Source: Oscillospiraceae bacterium
GTDB lineage: Bacteria > Bacillota > Clostridia > Oscillospirales > Ruminococcaceae
Direction: 5' to 3'
Length of the DNA: 64,000 bases
NCBI GenBank assembly: GCA_016288755.1
Contig: JAEELE010000097.1
Coordinates: 60,053 to 124,052 of the forward strand
Shown here: positions 50,513 through 60,381 of the stretch, piece by piece
Layout of the letters: the number at the start of each line of letters is the position of its first letter
Position numbering within the stretch: the stretch's first letter is position 1
Notes under the pieces: model-generated
What the model was told of the DNA's origin: nothing
Databases searched by the model: none
Seen by the model: only the letters and a program-made list of their open reading frames with translations
Position numbers and translations under genes: made by a program

Positions 50513-51826
50513 TTAGTTTTTCCTCCGCAAATCAACCGGCTGAATCTTTTGGATTCGATGGATGACAAAAAACAGGCATATATACAGAATTGCCAGATAG
50601 CAAAGCAGCATCCATACGATGTTCTGCGGCGTGTAGGCATGAAAGCTGTATATGTATATATCTGTGATTTTGTTTTTGACTGCGAGCAGGTATACGACAG
50701 CTCCGGCAAAAAACGCAGGCAGAATCATCATTCCGCATTCGGCGAACAGATACCGATTGATATGATGATTCGCCGCACCGAAAATCTTGAAGATTGCAAT
50801 TTGCTGTTTTCGCTTGGAAAAAATGTAGTGCATCATGATTGCAATAATGACGGAGGAAATGAGAGAGATTCCGACAATCAATGCAATCATAAGCAAATAA
50901 AATGTTCGGTTATGATGCTCAAATTCGATCGGTTTTACAGACAGTCTGCCAGCATACGCTTTTTCCAGCGCTTCCTGCAAATAAGTGTATTGAAGATGTG
51001 TGACCGGGAAGTCATACTGCAATGTCAGCGCATCCGGCATAATCGAAATCAGCCGTGCTTCATCCGGCAGCGCTGAAACCGGAATCTCAATATCAGTTCC
51101 ATTCAGTACGCCGACGACTTGATACTGCTCCCCGAACAACTCAATCGTATAGTTTCCGCCGTAATCAAAGCTGCTGTCAACCGATGTGTTATAACCGCAT
51201 TCTGTTTCATATTTCTTTTCCGTATACAAATCGTTGAATATTCCGATGCCGATTGCGGCATTCCGATGCTGTTCCAGATAATCGCCCTGATTGATATGCC
51301 TTCCTGAAATCGGCTGATCTCTGTACGACATAGCGCCGCTGTCGAGACTGTCCTTTTCATTCATATAAAACAGATTTGTCGATGAATCATACATATAGCG
51401 CAGACTAATCAGTGTCATGCCTGTGGCGAACATTCCGCCGGTCGATGCAAACTGAACCGTGATGTCATTGTGTTCCGTTTTAAATAATACGCCTGAATAA
51501 ATATTGTTGCACCGTTCCAGAACGGAATTATCCAGCATGGACATCAGCTTTTTGAGTTCCCCGAAGGAAAGATATCCGTCATATGACTGCGCATACTCTG
51601 CGTATTGCGGATTCTGTTCCTGTTTTGCACGCATCAGGTCGGTGTACACAACAGAAAGCTCATATGACTCTGTATCACCGTATTCATTCTGCTTTTGAAA
51701 GTGTGTAATCGCACCCAGTGCAAACAGCAGCATAAACGATGCCGCAAAGCTGCATATCAGAATCAGTGCTGTAATTGCTTTTTCTTTTTTCAGCGAATGC
51801 TTCAAATTCAAAACGGCAAAATTCAT
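50513..51826 (-). CDS. FtsX-type ABC permease, pair 1 first member
   Basis: 437 residues. N-terminal span (about 18-40), external domain (about 45-310), then three spans (about 315-425) with the conserved MHYIFSKRKQQIAIFKIFGA loop. The corresponding loop in the permease at 53197 reads LSQRKRQIAVFRICGC, so the two are paralogues. Together with 49262 it forms one heteromeric permease, paired with the ATPase at 48531. Confidence 0.86.
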   Translation of the reverse strand: MNFAVLNLKHSLKKEKAITALILICSFAASFMLLFALGAITHFQKQNEYGDTESYELSVVYTDLMRAKQEQNPQYAEYAQSYDGYLSFGELKKLMSMLDNSVLERCNNIYSGVLFKTEHNDITVQFASTGGMFATGMTLISLRYMYDSSTNLFYMNEKDSLDSGAMSYRDQPISGRHINQGDYLEQHRNAAIGIGIFNDLYTEKKYETECGYNTSVDSSFDYGGNYTIELFGEQYQVVGVLNGTDIEIPVSALPDEARLISIMPDALTLQYDFPVTHLQYTYLQEALEKAYAGRLSVKPIEFEHHNRTFYLLMIALIVGISLISSVIIAIMMHYIFSKRKQQIAIFKIFGAANHHINRYLFAECGMMILPAFFAGAVVYLLAVKNKITDIYIYSFHAYTPQNIVWMLLCYLAILYICLFFVIHRIQKIQPVDLRRKN

Positions 51827-51983
51827 AGGCGCCTCACTTTTTGAAAAACTTTGTAAAAAAATGTTCAGGCGGAGTGCGTTACTGATGCAAAGCCCTCTAT
51901 ATCATTAGACAACATTCCGTACGAAAAAGTTGCATTTTCAAAAAGTGAAGAAAAATTGGACGGATGAATCGCGTTGATAACAC

Positions 51984-53204
51984 CTAGTTTTCTGACAAAA
52001 CCCGTACCGGCGTCTGACGGCGCAGCAGGCGCACGGGCAGCAAAACAGCAAACCCAGCATAAATCAGCAATGCCGCAAACAGGGCGGCAAGCTGCACCCA
52101 TCCGAGCCGGATCACAGAATCTGCAAGCAATGGCGTATGACGCAGCACCGCCGTTCCGCAGACTGTGACCGCCAGTGCCGCCAGCCCGATCATCAGCGAG
52201 GAAATCAGACTGATGAAAGCGCATTGTCTCCATTTCAGCCCGCAGATATAAAAGACCGCATAGCTGCGCAGTCCGCGCTTTGCGAGCAGCGCATTCACGC
52301 TCATGGCGCCGACCACGGTCATTGTCATCACGGCAATCAGAATCGGCAGCAGCAGACGGCACTGTGCAAAAATGTATTCCATGCTGTTTTCCCGCAGCGC
52401 GGCGAAATCAAGCGTCACGGTATTCGCAATCTGCTTCATATACTGCCGGTTCTGTTTTGCTTCCGCATCTGCCGAAGGAAACAGAATAAAACACGGTCCG
52501 TGGAACTGGTACAGTACGGTTCCGGTTTCTTCGATTGCACGCTGCGGAAAGAGAAAGAGCGTCTTTTCCTCAATGTCTGCATACCAGCTTGTAAACAGAT
52601 TTTTCGATGAAAACGCTTCATTTTTCGGATGTGTGCAGGAGATGTATTCTGCCCCGTCTTTCATCACGCCGATGACAACGCCCTCGAGCTCATGCGCATC
52701 GCCGAACGGCAGAAACGAAACGGAATCACCGGGCTGCAAGCCGTAAGGATTCTGTGATACCACGACCGGAATCCTGCCTGATTTCATCGAATCTGCTGAA
52801 AACCATTCACCTGCATCCAGCTCCGGCACATAGCATGATAACAGCGCATCGTCATAGGCAAGGAATTGCGCGTTTTCGACCGCCTGTCCGTTCCGCAGAT
52901 ATTGCAGCCACGGCACCGCAGTCCCGATGATTTCCGGACTGCCCTGCAAGTGCTGCATCAGTTCGCTGCGCATCAGGGCATGACCGGTCAGCGGTTCCTG
53001 TGCATAAATCAGATCGTAAAACTGCCCGTCCGTTTCCAGCAGCTCGCGGAAAGGCAGATACGTCTCAAAACGTGAGCAGATACCGGATGTCAGGCTGATG
53101 ATAATAAAAAAAGCGGCGGTCATTTGAAGGAAAATCAAGAGATTCAGCAGGGGATTGCGCAGGATGCTTTTTCGCGCCAGCCGCCAAAGTGTCCGGTTAA
53201 TCAT
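51984..53204 (-). CDS. FtsX-type ABC permease, pair 2 second member
   Basis: 406 residues, ATG overlapping the stop of the upstream permease by eight bases. N-terminal span (about 18-42), external domain (about 50-285), three spans at the C-terminus (about 295-395) ending in LLPVRLLRRQTPVRVLSEN. Same plan as the permease at 49262. The 157 bases between it and the next gene (51827-51983) hold no gene. Confidence 0.85.
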   Translation of the reverse strand: MINRTLWRLARKSILRNPLLNLLIFLQMTAAFFIIISLTSGICSRFETYLPFRELLETDGQFYDLIYAQEPLTGHALMRSELMQHLQGSPEIIGTAVPWLQYLRNGQAVENAQFLAYDDALLSCYVPELDAGEWFSADSMKSGRIPVVVSQNPYGLQPGDSVSFLPFGDAHELEGVVIGVMKDGAEYISCTHPKNEAFSSKNLFTSWYADIEEKTLFLFPQRAIEETGTVLYQFHGPCFILFPSADAEAKQNRQYMKQIANTVTLDFAALRENSMEYIFAQCRLLLPILIAVMTMTVVGAMSVNALLAKRGLRSYAVFYICGLKWRQCAFISLISSLMIGLAALAVTVCGTAVLRHTPLLADSVIRLGWVQLAALFAALLIYAGFAVLLPVRLLRRQTPVRVLSEN

Positions 53205-54366
53205 GCGCAGCCCCCTCCCTGACCGTATGCAGACCGCCGATTTCTCTGCGGATCAGCAGCATGAGCACGATTGTCGAGATCACGAAATAGATCAGGAATA
53301 TCGTAAGATAAATCCGCAGACTGAATGCACCCGCCATATACGGATACAACCCCGAAAACTGCGGGCAGACGCCAAATGCAAACAACAGAACAGAAAGCAG
53401 ATAGACCGGCACCATAAGCAGGCAGCATTCCGCATAGAACATCCGGACAGCTTTCCCTCTGGTACATCCGCAGATACGGAATACGGCAATCTGCCGTTTT
53501 CGTTGACTTAACAGATACTGATACAGTATGGAGAAATTGGCGGCTGCCAGCAGCGTAATCGCTGCACAAATCAGCAAAATGGTTCGGTAGAGATACCGTT
53601 CCGAGGTTTCCGGAATATCCAGTTCCGGCACATGAACGCCTTCGCCGAATGCTTCGGTCAGACGGTCACGAAGCTCCTCATACTGACTGCGTTTCATTAC
53701 ATTTCTGAAACCAATGAGAATTTCGCCTGAAAACCGGGTGTTATCATCGAGTGACATAAACGGAACAACCGGACAACCATACATTTTCTGTGTCCCGATG
53801 ACCTCATATTCTTTGCCCTGTACGGTAATATAGCGCACGCCGTTTTCGATTCGGGATGTGATCGCTTCCGTGCAGGAATCCTCATGCCCGACGGGTCCGG
53901 CAAGTGCTGTTCGGGAACCGGTTGCTTCCTGCTGCGTATCAAAGTATCTGCCTGAGAAGAGTGCGCCGTTCTGCGTAATATTTGAGGCGTAGATTTCACA
54001 AGGTGCGATCATTGCGCCGACAACAGTAAACCGGACAGTCATCGTACCCCAGTCGGTCTGTTTGCTTTGAAACGGCTCGATCACCGGATGCGCGAGATAC
54101 ATGATCACATCGCCGTTTGTTTCATCTGATACGGAAACAAGACAGTCATGAAGTGCTTTTTTCGTGACATTCTCCGGCTTGACAATGCGGACGCGCAGCT
54201 CTTTTGCGGCACTTTCACCTTCTTCCAGAATGATGTGATAGTTCTGATACAGACCGTAGGCAAAATGAATCACGATTGCCGACGATGCGATACAGAGCAC
54301 CAGAAGAAAGAATACCATGCGTTCCCGTCGGACGGTCAGGAACAGGCTGCGAAGTGTCAGTTTCAT
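53197..54366 (-). CDS. FtsX-type ABC permease, pair 2 first member
   Basis: 389 residues, GGAGGCGC ahead of ATG. N-terminal span (about 17-40), external domain with cysteines and a GKEYEVIGTQKMYG segment, then three spans (about 265-375) with LLSQRKRQIAVFRICG. First gene of the five-gene minus-strand group. A moderate promoter (TTGTAA-18-TATAAA, 54388-54417) precedes it. Confidence 0.86.
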   Translation of the reverse strand: MKLTLRSLFLTVRRERMVFFLLVLCIASSAIVIHFAYGLYQNYHIILEEGESAAKELRVRIVKPENVTKKALHDCLVSVSDETNGDVIMYLAHPVIEPFQSKQTDWGTMTVRFTVVGAMIAPCEIYASNITQNGALFSGRYFDTQQEATGSRTALAGPVGHEDSCTEAITSRIENGVRYITVQGKEYEVIGTQKMYGCPVVPFMSLDDNTRFSGEILIGFRNVMKRSQYEELRDRLTEAFGEGVHVPELDIPETSERYLYRTILLICAAITLLAAANFSILYQYLLSQRKRQIAVFRICGCTRGKAVRMFYAECCLLMVPVYLLSVLLFAFGVCPQFSGLYPYMAGAFSLRIYLTIFLIYFVISTIVLMLLIRREIGGLHTVREGAAHD

Positions 54367-54561
54367 GGGAGCTGCGCCTCCTGCATTTTTATACTCTATA
54401 TGACAACAGTTTTACAAAGAGTGTTACACTGTAGTGCTTTGTTTTATCACTTGTTTCAGCCAATCGTTCTATACCAACTGGAAAGAGGCGTTTCTTAAAC
54501 GGTGTTCGTGGCTATTCTTTCTGTACTGATCGTGCACGACCGGTCATGTCTTTGTCTGTAC

Positions 54562-54591
54562 ATCAGAGTTCAAACCCTGAAATCTTCGTCA
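54562..54591 (-). repeat. second copy of the 30-base repeat of 48497
   Basis: Same 30 bases as 48497-48526. Here it is the natural 3' end of the ATPase gene 54563-55207, so this copy is the original. Confidence 0.85.
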
Positions 54592-55207
54592 GCACGCCCT
54601 TGTCCATCTCACTGACCGTATCACAGAGCACGGCGATATCCTCCGCGGAATGTGACGCGATGAGAATGGTTTTGCCCTGTGCTTTGAGATCAAGGAGGTA
54701 TTTGCGCATATCTGCAACACCGTCCTTGTCCAGACCGTTCATCGGCTCGTCGAGAATCAGCAGGTTGGGATTCTCCATGATGACCTGTGCAAGACCAAGC
54801 CGCTGCCGCATACCGAGCGAATACTTCCCGACATGACGTTTGAGGTCAGGGTCGATCCCGACCTGCTGCATCGTTTTGCGGATTTCCTCCCTGCCGATTT
54901 TTCGGTTAAGATCGGCAAGCATTTTCAGGTTTTTATATCCGGAATAATACGGGATAAATCCCGGCGTTTCGATAATCAGACCGACAGATTCCGGGAAATC
55001 ACAGTCTTTGCCGATCTGCTTTCCCGCAACCGTTACCGTGCCGGAAGTCGGGCGCACAAACCCGCAGATGCACTTCATCAGCATGGTCTTGCCGCTGCCG
55101 TTTCTGCCGATTAAGCCGTGAATTTTACTGCGCTCAAAGCATACGGATATTTCGCGCAGAATTGTTGTTTTTTTCAGCGTTAGCGACAGGTTATTGATTG
55201 CAATCAT
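54563..55207 (-). CDS. ABC ATPase, LanF-like (bacteriocin immunity type)
   Basis: 214 residues; ATG at 55207 follows GGAAGGATG. Walker A GRNGSGKTMLMK, signature SLGMRQRLGLAQV, Walker B NLLILDEPMNGLD and H-loop ASHSAED. The length and the SLGMRQRL signature are those of ATPases that pair with ABC-2 type permeases, such as LanF of lantibiotic immunity complexes. Two permease genes and a lipoprotein lie upstream in the same direction, which fits a LanFEG-like set. A truncated copy of its 3' end lies at 48396. Confidence 0.93.
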   Translation of the reverse strand: MIAINNLSLTLKKTTILREISVCFERSKIHGLIGRNGSGKTMLMKCICGFVRPTSGTVTVAGKQIGKDCDFPESVGLIIETPGFIPYYSGYKNLKMLADLNRKIGREEIRKTMQQVGIDPDLKRHVGKYSLGMRQRLGLAQVIMENPNLLILDEPMNGLDKDGVADMRKYLLDLKAQGKTILIASHSAEDIAVLCDTVSEMDKGVLTKISGFEL

Positions 55208-55214
55208 GTTCCGG

Positions 55215-56072
55215 TCATCCTTCCGTATTCTGGAATTGCAGCCTGCGCACGACAAACAGATTCGCTGCAAACAGCATCCCATCAGCAAGCGCAAAGTATA
55301 AAAATGATACTGCAACCGGTGTCACGGGTTCCCGCAGAATCTCCTGATAATGCAGCCAGATCAGCAGATTTGCTGTCGGAAAATACCACTGTACCGGGGA
55401 TTTTACCGCAGAGAGCGCCGCACCGACCGCCGTCAGCGCGGTGACAGAAAGAATCCCGGCAGTTTGCAGATACAGCATTTTCATCAGGCAGAGTATGAGT
55501 GCGATCATCCATAAAAAAAGCGCGAGCAGCGCGGCTGAATAGAGCAGCGCACGCGGCAGCGGAATCTGATTGTACAGATTCGGCGGGAGAAGCTGTGAAA
55601 CAAAGCTGTGCGCTTCCTCCGGAAACCGGGCGCCGTAATGCGTGACAGTATCGCTCCAATTCTCGCCGAAAACGCCCCTGCTCATCACCGCACATCCCAG
55701 AAAGAGTGCTGAAACATATGACAAAATACACATGACAGAAAAGAGCATCTGCCCCAGAAACCAGTTCGTTTTCCCGGCGCGCACGACCGTCAGAAAGGTA
55801 TTGCCGGTCATGACCGGAAAATCGCTCATCAGCAGAATGAACACGACCGGAATCAGCAGAACCGTCAGACCGGAATTGCATACGGCGAGAAACGGCTCAA
55901 ATACTTGCAGCGGCTCGCCGTATTTTTGGGCATGATGCAGCAGCGGCTGCACGGCAAAGGAATGGATAAACACCAGCATGATTCCGACCGTCACAAGCCG
56001 CGGATCGGCGATCCATCTGATATATGCACCCCCTGCAATGTTCCGGACGGACTGAAATCGAACCTTACGCAC
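55215..56072 (-). CDS. ABC-2-like permease of the LanFEG-like set, second member
   Basis: 285 residues with about six hydrophobic spans (PRLVTVGIMLVFIHSFAVQPLL, GLTVLLIPVVFILLMSDFPV, FSVMCILSYVSALFLGCAV, AALLALFLWMIALILCLM and others). No catalytic or binding motif is expected. Seven bases separate it from the ATPase start and it overlaps the upstream permease by eight bases. Likely one half of the membrane channel for the ATPase at 54563. Confidence 0.8.
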   Translation of the reverse strand: MRKVRFQSVRNIAGGAYIRWIADPRLVTVGIMLVFIHSFAVQPLLHHAQKYGEPLQVFEPFLAVCNSGLTVLLIPVVFILLMSDFPVMTGNTFLTVVRAGKTNWFLGQMLFSVMCILSYVSALFLGCAVMSRGVFGENWSDTVTHYGARFPEEAHSFVSQLLPPNLYNQIPLPRALLYSAALLALFLWMIALILCLMKMLYLQTAGILSVTALTAVGAALSAVKSPVQWYFPTANLLIWLHYQEILREPVTPVAVSFLYFALADGMLFAANLFVVRRLQFQNTEG

Positions 56073-56931
56073 CGCAGTCGCACCTCCTGTTCAGAATCAT
56101 GCTGAATATGAGAAATGCCGCAATCAGCAAACCGGCATACAGCAAAACATGATTCCGCAGATCGTCACCGCCGGAAAACAAACGGCTGACCGCATCCGGG
56201 TCGATCATCGTCAGAAATGCAAGACGGGACTCGTCAATGTCCGCATAGTTCTCATAAACGGCTGTCTGCTGCTGCACAATATGCTGAATCAGCAGATATT
56301 TCAGGAAAAACGGAATGCTGATGACCAGATAGCGGTTGTTCAGCAAACAGGTCATCAGGCATGCCGGCACCGCAGATGCCGCGCCGTACAAAAACAGTTC
56401 CGCCGCACGGAGCACAGCAGTCCGGCAGATTCCTCCGCCGGTTTCCGGCTGCATCAGATGCGCAGTCTCATATTCGGAAATGTCCGGGAATGCCGTCACC
56501 GTGAACAGCGCAAACAGAAGAAACGCGCATAGCATGACCAGTCCGCCGGTCAGCATTGCAGAGAAAAATGTGCCGGTCTGATGCCCCTGCTTCGACAGCC
56601 TGACGCTGACAAACCGCAGCGCTCCGGTTTCACGTTCCCGGCAGTACAGGGGAATGAACGGAAAGGCTGCCGTCATCGGGATCAGCATTTTCACCCAGCC
56701 GCTGACGCATGACCGCAGAACGCTGTGGGTGCAGTATACGGGGTCACGCAGCATTTCTCCGCGGGACAGGCGCAGAAACGATTGCAAGATGGAAACAGAG
56801 GTGTCTGTATTGGAGTCATAGGTCAGCGGGCTGGTGATAAACAGAATGACCGTCAGCAGTACACAGGCGGAAAATCCGCAGCCTGTGACCGTTTTTTTTA
56901 GATTGATTCCGATGAGACGAACAGTTCGCAT
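56065..56931 (-). CDS. ABC-2-like permease of the LanFEG-like set, first member
   Basis: 288 residues with about six spans (TGCGFSACVLLTVILFITS at the N-terminus, GLVMLCAFLLFALFTVTAF, VLLYAGLLIAAFLIFSMIL at the C-terminus) and a long external part after the first. Same general plan as the next gene. It starts 18 bases after the lipoprotein gene stop. Function by context only: transport or immunity. Confidence 0.8.
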   Translation of the reverse strand: MRTVRLIGINLKKTVTGCGFSACVLLTVILFITSPLTYDSNTDTSVSILQSFLRLSRGEMLRDPVYCTHSVLRSCVSGWVKMLIPMTAAFPFIPLYCRERETGALRFVSVRLSKQGHQTGTFFSAMLTGGLVMLCAFLLFALFTVTAFPDISEYETAHLMQPETGGGICRTAVLRAAELFLYGAASAVPACLMTCLLNNRYLVISIPFFLKYLLIQHIVQQQTAVYENYADIDESRLAFLTMIDPDAVSRLFSGGDDLRNHVLLYAGLLIAAFLIFSMILNRRCDCGA

Positions 56932-56948
56932 CGCATTTCACTCCGATC

Positions 56949-58181
56949 TCACCAGTATTTGTAATACTCAACCTTGCCGGTCTGCGAATGCACATAGAAA
57001 ACATAATCATAGCCGTCATTCTGATTTTGTACCAGAAACTTCCATGCGGAATCCGCATTGCCGCTGCATTCGGTTTCCGCATAATGCGGCGTATAGACAA
57101 AATCTGCGCGCGAAATCAGCAGATCAGACCAGCCGGAAACGGCTTCTGACAGCTTTTGCAGGGCTTCATCATAAGAGATGACCGTCTGCTGCTCCTGCAC
57201 ATTGCTGATCTCGCAGGCGCGCAGGTATCCGTATGCCATAATCGAATCCAGTCGTTCAGATTCCATCATAAACGCATAACCCGGAAGCCGGATTTTTGCC
57301 TGCGTGTTGCCGTCCGGCTGCTCATGATTCAAGCCGATGCCTTGTTTCATCGGCGATGTGTCGATGCGGATGCCGTTGAATACGGAAGTCAGCCAAAGAT
57401 GATATCCGTACACGCCGTTCCCCATATCCACAACCCAAGCCTCCGTTACATCCGGAACGAGCTGCGGATTCGCCGTTTCCCTGTCTGCTTCATTCACAAG
57501 CAGCTTTGTTTTTTCGATTGCATCCGTCAGCGGGAGGTCACGGTCAAGCAGATGCCGGGTCACGCTGCTCTGAAAGCCGGACTGCGGCACCGGAATCCGA
57601 TCCGTCACGGTATTTGCATCTGCGGCACAGTACATCGCAACGGTTTTCGAGCCGGCGTTGTTGATCTGAAATGCAGCATCACAGGTCACAGATTGCAGAG
57701 AACCGTTTGGCAGCATCTGAATGCAGCCGCGGTCACAGTTAAACCACAGCCAGGGTGTCGGACAATCGCCGCTGAACAGCTTTTCTTTATTTCGTTCAAA
57801 TCCGCCGACGGTCGGATTGCCGTCTGCATCATATTCTGTTTTCGGAAGCCAGTCGGCATCTTCACCCTCTCCGTCTTTGCCGTTCACATTATAGAGCAGT
57901 TTCTTTTGCTCCGCGGTGAAAACGTCCGGGTAGAAATACTCCACTTTCCGATCAAACAGATCATAGAGTGCCTGCATCGTCAGACTCGGATGTGCCGTCA
58001 TGTCAAATGTGTAAACCTTGCCGCCCGGCTGCTCTGCGATATAATCATCACTGAACCGGATGTTTCCGTAAACGGGTTTTCCGGCAGAATCGGTTTGTGC
58101 TGCGGAGTCTCCCCGACAGCCGGTCGGCAAAACAGACGCCGCCGTCAGAAGAATTGCTGTGAATCCTGCCAGCTTTTTCAT
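56949..58181 (-). CDS. lipoprotein, DUF6034-like
   Basis: 410 residues, AAGGAGG ahead of ATG. The signal peptide ends SVLPTGC, with a somewhat unusual lipobox and lipid on Cys22. The mature part has FTAEQKKLLYNVNGKD, WLWFNCDRGCIQML, and near the end ISYDEALQKLSEAVSGW and a final YYKYW, a layout seen in DUF6034 lipoproteins next to lantibiotic-type ABC systems. Two Cys pairs could form disulphides. Probably an external partner, for instance for peptide capture; not proven. First gene of the operon reaching to 54563. Confidence 0.78.
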   Translation of the reverse strand: MKKLAGFTAILLTAASVLPTGCRGDSAAQTDSAGKPVYGNIRFSDDYIAEQPGGKVYTFDMTAHPSLTMQALYDLFDRKVEYFYPDVFTAEQKKLLYNVNGKDGEGEDADWLPKTEYDADGNPTVGGFERNKEKLFSGDCPTPWLWFNCDRGCIQMLPNGSLQSVTCDAAFQINNAGSKTVAMYCAADANTVTDRIPVPQSGFQSSVTRHLLDRDLPLTDAIEKTKLLVNEADRETANPQLVPDVTEAWVVDMGNGVYGYHLWLTSVFNGIRIDTSPMKQGIGLNHEQPDGNTQAKIRLPGYAFMMESERLDSIMAYGYLRACEISNVQEQQTVISYDEALQKLSEAVSGWSDLLISRADFVYTPHYAETECSGNADSAWKFLVQNQNDGYDYVFYVHSQTGKVEYYKYW

Positions 58182-58499
58182 GATAACACCTCCTTGTTTG
58201 CGGGGGATTCCCCGTCTACTCCCTAAGACGCAAACGGTGCAGGAGTGGTCACACTTTGGTATACAATATGACTACTAAAATGTTTTCCTTTTATATATTC
58301 AATGTCACGATCCCCCCATTTCTAACCTCGTCTATGCGGATTTGTCTTAAATGTCAAAAAGCTGCACGATTTGCCGTTGACAAATTGTGCAGTTCGACGT
58401 TATTCAAAGAGACTGTACAGAATCTTCTCTGATTCTTCATAAAGCGTGGTGACTTTTCAGGAATATCTGTTTTCAAAAACCTGTCATTGATCCAGCAGC
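58182..58499. other. intergenic region between two ABC operons
   Basis: Holds the leader of the lipoprotein gene (A/T-rich stretch near 58258-58310 with no clear promoter pair) and the terminator of the upstream operon (58355-58393). No gene supported. Confidence 0.5.
58355..58393 (-). terminator. terminator of the operon 58500-63805
   Basis: 12-base stem CTGCACGATTTG / CAAATTGTGCAG with one G-U pair and a 7-base loop; on the minus strand followed by CTTTTTG. Confidence 0.85.
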
Positions 58500-59522
58500 T
58501 CACGCTTTTTGCAGCCAGCACGTTACCGTCATCACAGACAATAACACAGTATGCACGATCATTGCAATTCCGTTTATCATTAACAACATGATATTCTCCG
58601 CTTCCTGAAACGGCACCGCGCCGTTCATGCTTATGCCGACCAGCATACTGCCGATGACCGGCGGGAGAAAACCGCCGAGCAGCGCCGGAATCAGAAGGAT
58701 TCCTGCGAACAGGAGCACAGAAAAGCTCGCGCTGCGGATGCGGACGCACAGATATGCTGCCAGCAGACAGACCGGAATGCTCCACAGAATGCGGCTGATG
58801 CTTCGCAGCAGCATAAAGGAGCACAGCGTCAGACCGAGCCTTGAGCCGGAAAACGCCTGCAAACTGTGCAGCGGCGCATCTGACCAAGCCATGCCGCTGC
58901 GGGCAATAAAGCAGATGATTTCTGCAGCCTGAAATAACAAAGATAAAGCAAGTGCCGTGATCCATGCACAGTGCAGCTTCACGCGAATCAGCCGCGCTCT
59001 GCCGTGCCGTGATGCAAAGAGCATCGTCCGGATTGCCCCGCAGTCGGCAGTGAAAAACGGCACAATGACTGTGATGATGCAGAGCAGAAAGAGCCAGTCC
59101 GGGCTGTTGTCCGTCAGAAACGCATTCCACTCCAGGTCATAGAAAAAGACCGGAGGGTCGTCGTTTTCTGCAAATTCGCAGAAATATGCATATTTCGCAC
59201 AGACTGCTTCAAAGGCTTCTTTTTTTCGGTCTGCGTCCCTGCGTGCCTCGCTGACGGCAAACTGCTCCTGCACGGTTTTGCCGTCTGCAATTTCGGCATT
59301 CAGCTCTTCATTCATCCATGCGGATTCGCCCGCAATAAACACCGCCGCTTCCGCTGCTGTCTGCCCCGCAAGCTCCCGCATATATTCGCGGTAAACCGCT
59401 TTGGAATACGGAACACGAACCGTATACGGCATGACCGACACACAGATTTTGATTGCCAGAATCACTATGAGGATGATGATATGCAGCGGCGAAAACAGCT
59501 TTTGCAGTTCATTCCGTATCAT
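58500..59522 (-). CDS. ABC-2 type permease, second member of the third transporter
   Basis: About 340 residues from ATG at 59522, which follows GGTGATGCGC; ATG at 59528 is also possible. An N-terminal span (FSPLHIIILIVILAIKICVSV) is followed by a long external helix-rich region (about 40-135) and about five further spans from DWLFLLCIITVIVPFF to the end. Same general plan as the permease at 60371. It overlaps the ATPase gene stop by 14 bases. Last gene of its operon. Confidence 0.82.
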   Translation of the reverse strand: MIRNELQKLFSPLHIIILIVILAIKICVSVMPYTVRVPYSKAVYREYMRELAGQTAAEAAVFIAGESAWMNEELNAEIADGKTVQEQFAVSEARRDADRKKEAFEAVCAKYAYFCEFAENDDPPVFFYDLEWNAFLTDNSPDWLFLLCIITVIVPFFTADCGAIRTMLFASRHGRARLIRVKLHCAWITALALSLLFQAAEIICFIARSGMAWSDAPLHSLQAFSGSRLGLTLCSFMLLRSISRILWSIPVCLLAAYLCVRIRSASFSVLLFAGILLIPALLGGFLPPVIGSMLVGISMNGAVPFQEAENIMLLMINGIAMIVHTVLLSVMTVTCWLQKA

Positions 59523-60381
59523 GCGCATCACCGCCGAAATAGTACAGATAAACGTCATCGAGATTCGCCGCTGTCTGCACTGCGTTTGCAAACGGCTGTT
59601 TCTCCGCGACAATGCGGAATCTTGCGGTATTCCCGATTGTGGAAAACGCCGTGACACAGTATTTTTCCAGGATTTCATCCGACTGCGCAGACGGCACACG
59701 CAGCTCCCAGACCTTCCGATCGAGCGTCTGACAGAGCTCAGCGGGCGGCTTCATGCATTCCATGACGCCGTTCTTCAGCAGAATAATCCTGTCTGCGATT
59801 GCAGAGATATCCGAGATAATATGCGTCGAATAGATCACGATGCGGCTGCGGCTGATCTGGTGAATGAGGTTGCGGAAACGGATGCGCTCTTTCGGGTCAA
59901 GACCGGCGGTCGGTTCGTCCAGAATCAGAATCTGCGGATTGCCGAGCAGCGCGATTGCTATGCCAAGACGTCGCTTCATGCCGCCGGAATATCCGCCGAC
60001 CTTCCGCCCGCGTGCCTCCCGGAGATTTGTCTGATCAAGCAGGCGCTCACATTCCGCATCCGGTTCCGGAACGCCTTTCAGACACGCGAAGTACCGGAGC
60101 ATTTTCTCGCCCGAAAAATGCGGATAAAAGCCCGGTTCCTGCGGCAGATAGCCGATCACCGCGCGGTAATCCGCGCCCAGCTCTGTAATCGGTCTGCCGT
60201 TATAATACACAGCGCCGTCTGTCGGCGTCAGAATGTCGCAGATCAGGTGCATCATCGTCGTTTTGCCCGCACCGTTCGGACCGAGCAGCGCATAAATGCC
60301 TTCCGTGCAGGTCAGGGAAACCGCCTGCAGCGCTTTTTTCGTGCCGTAGGATTTGGAGAGATTTCTGAGTTCAAGCTCCAC
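59509..60381 (-). CDS. ABC ATPase of the third transporter
   Basis: 290 residues. Walker A GPNGAGKTTMMH, Q-loop GYLPQEPGFYP, signature YSGGMKRRLGIAIA, Walker B QILILDEPTAGLD, H-loop STHIISD. About 60 residues longer than the LanF-like one, with the C-terminal extension common to CcmA/DrrA-type ATPases (ILEKYCVTAFSTIG). Flanked by two permease genes in overlap, so it forms a complete exporter with them. Confidence 0.94.
   Translation of the reverse strand: MELELRNLSKSYGTKKALQAVSLTCTEGIYALLGPNGAGKTTMMHLICDILTPTDGAVYYNGRPITELGADYRAVIGYLPQEPGFYPHFSGEKMLRYFACLKGVPEPDAECERLLDQTNLREARGRKVGGYSGGMKRRLGIAIALLGNPQILILDEPTAGLDPKERIRFRNLIHQISRSRIVIYSTHIISDISAIADRIILLKNGVMECMKPPAELCQTLDRKVWELRVPSAQSDEILEKYCVTAFSTIGNTARFRIVAEKQPFANAVQTAANLDDVYLYYFGGDAHDTE

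Noticed and set aside
51865..52362. 165-codon minus-strand frame before the permease at 51984
   Set aside because: It is a shifted frame of the permease gene, with Arg/Ala-rich sequence and no membrane spans.
58354..59130. 258-codon minus-strand frame overlapping the permease gene 58500-59522
   Set aside because: Another reading frame of the permease; Cys/His/Arg-rich translation without membrane spans, and it runs into the terminator at 58355.
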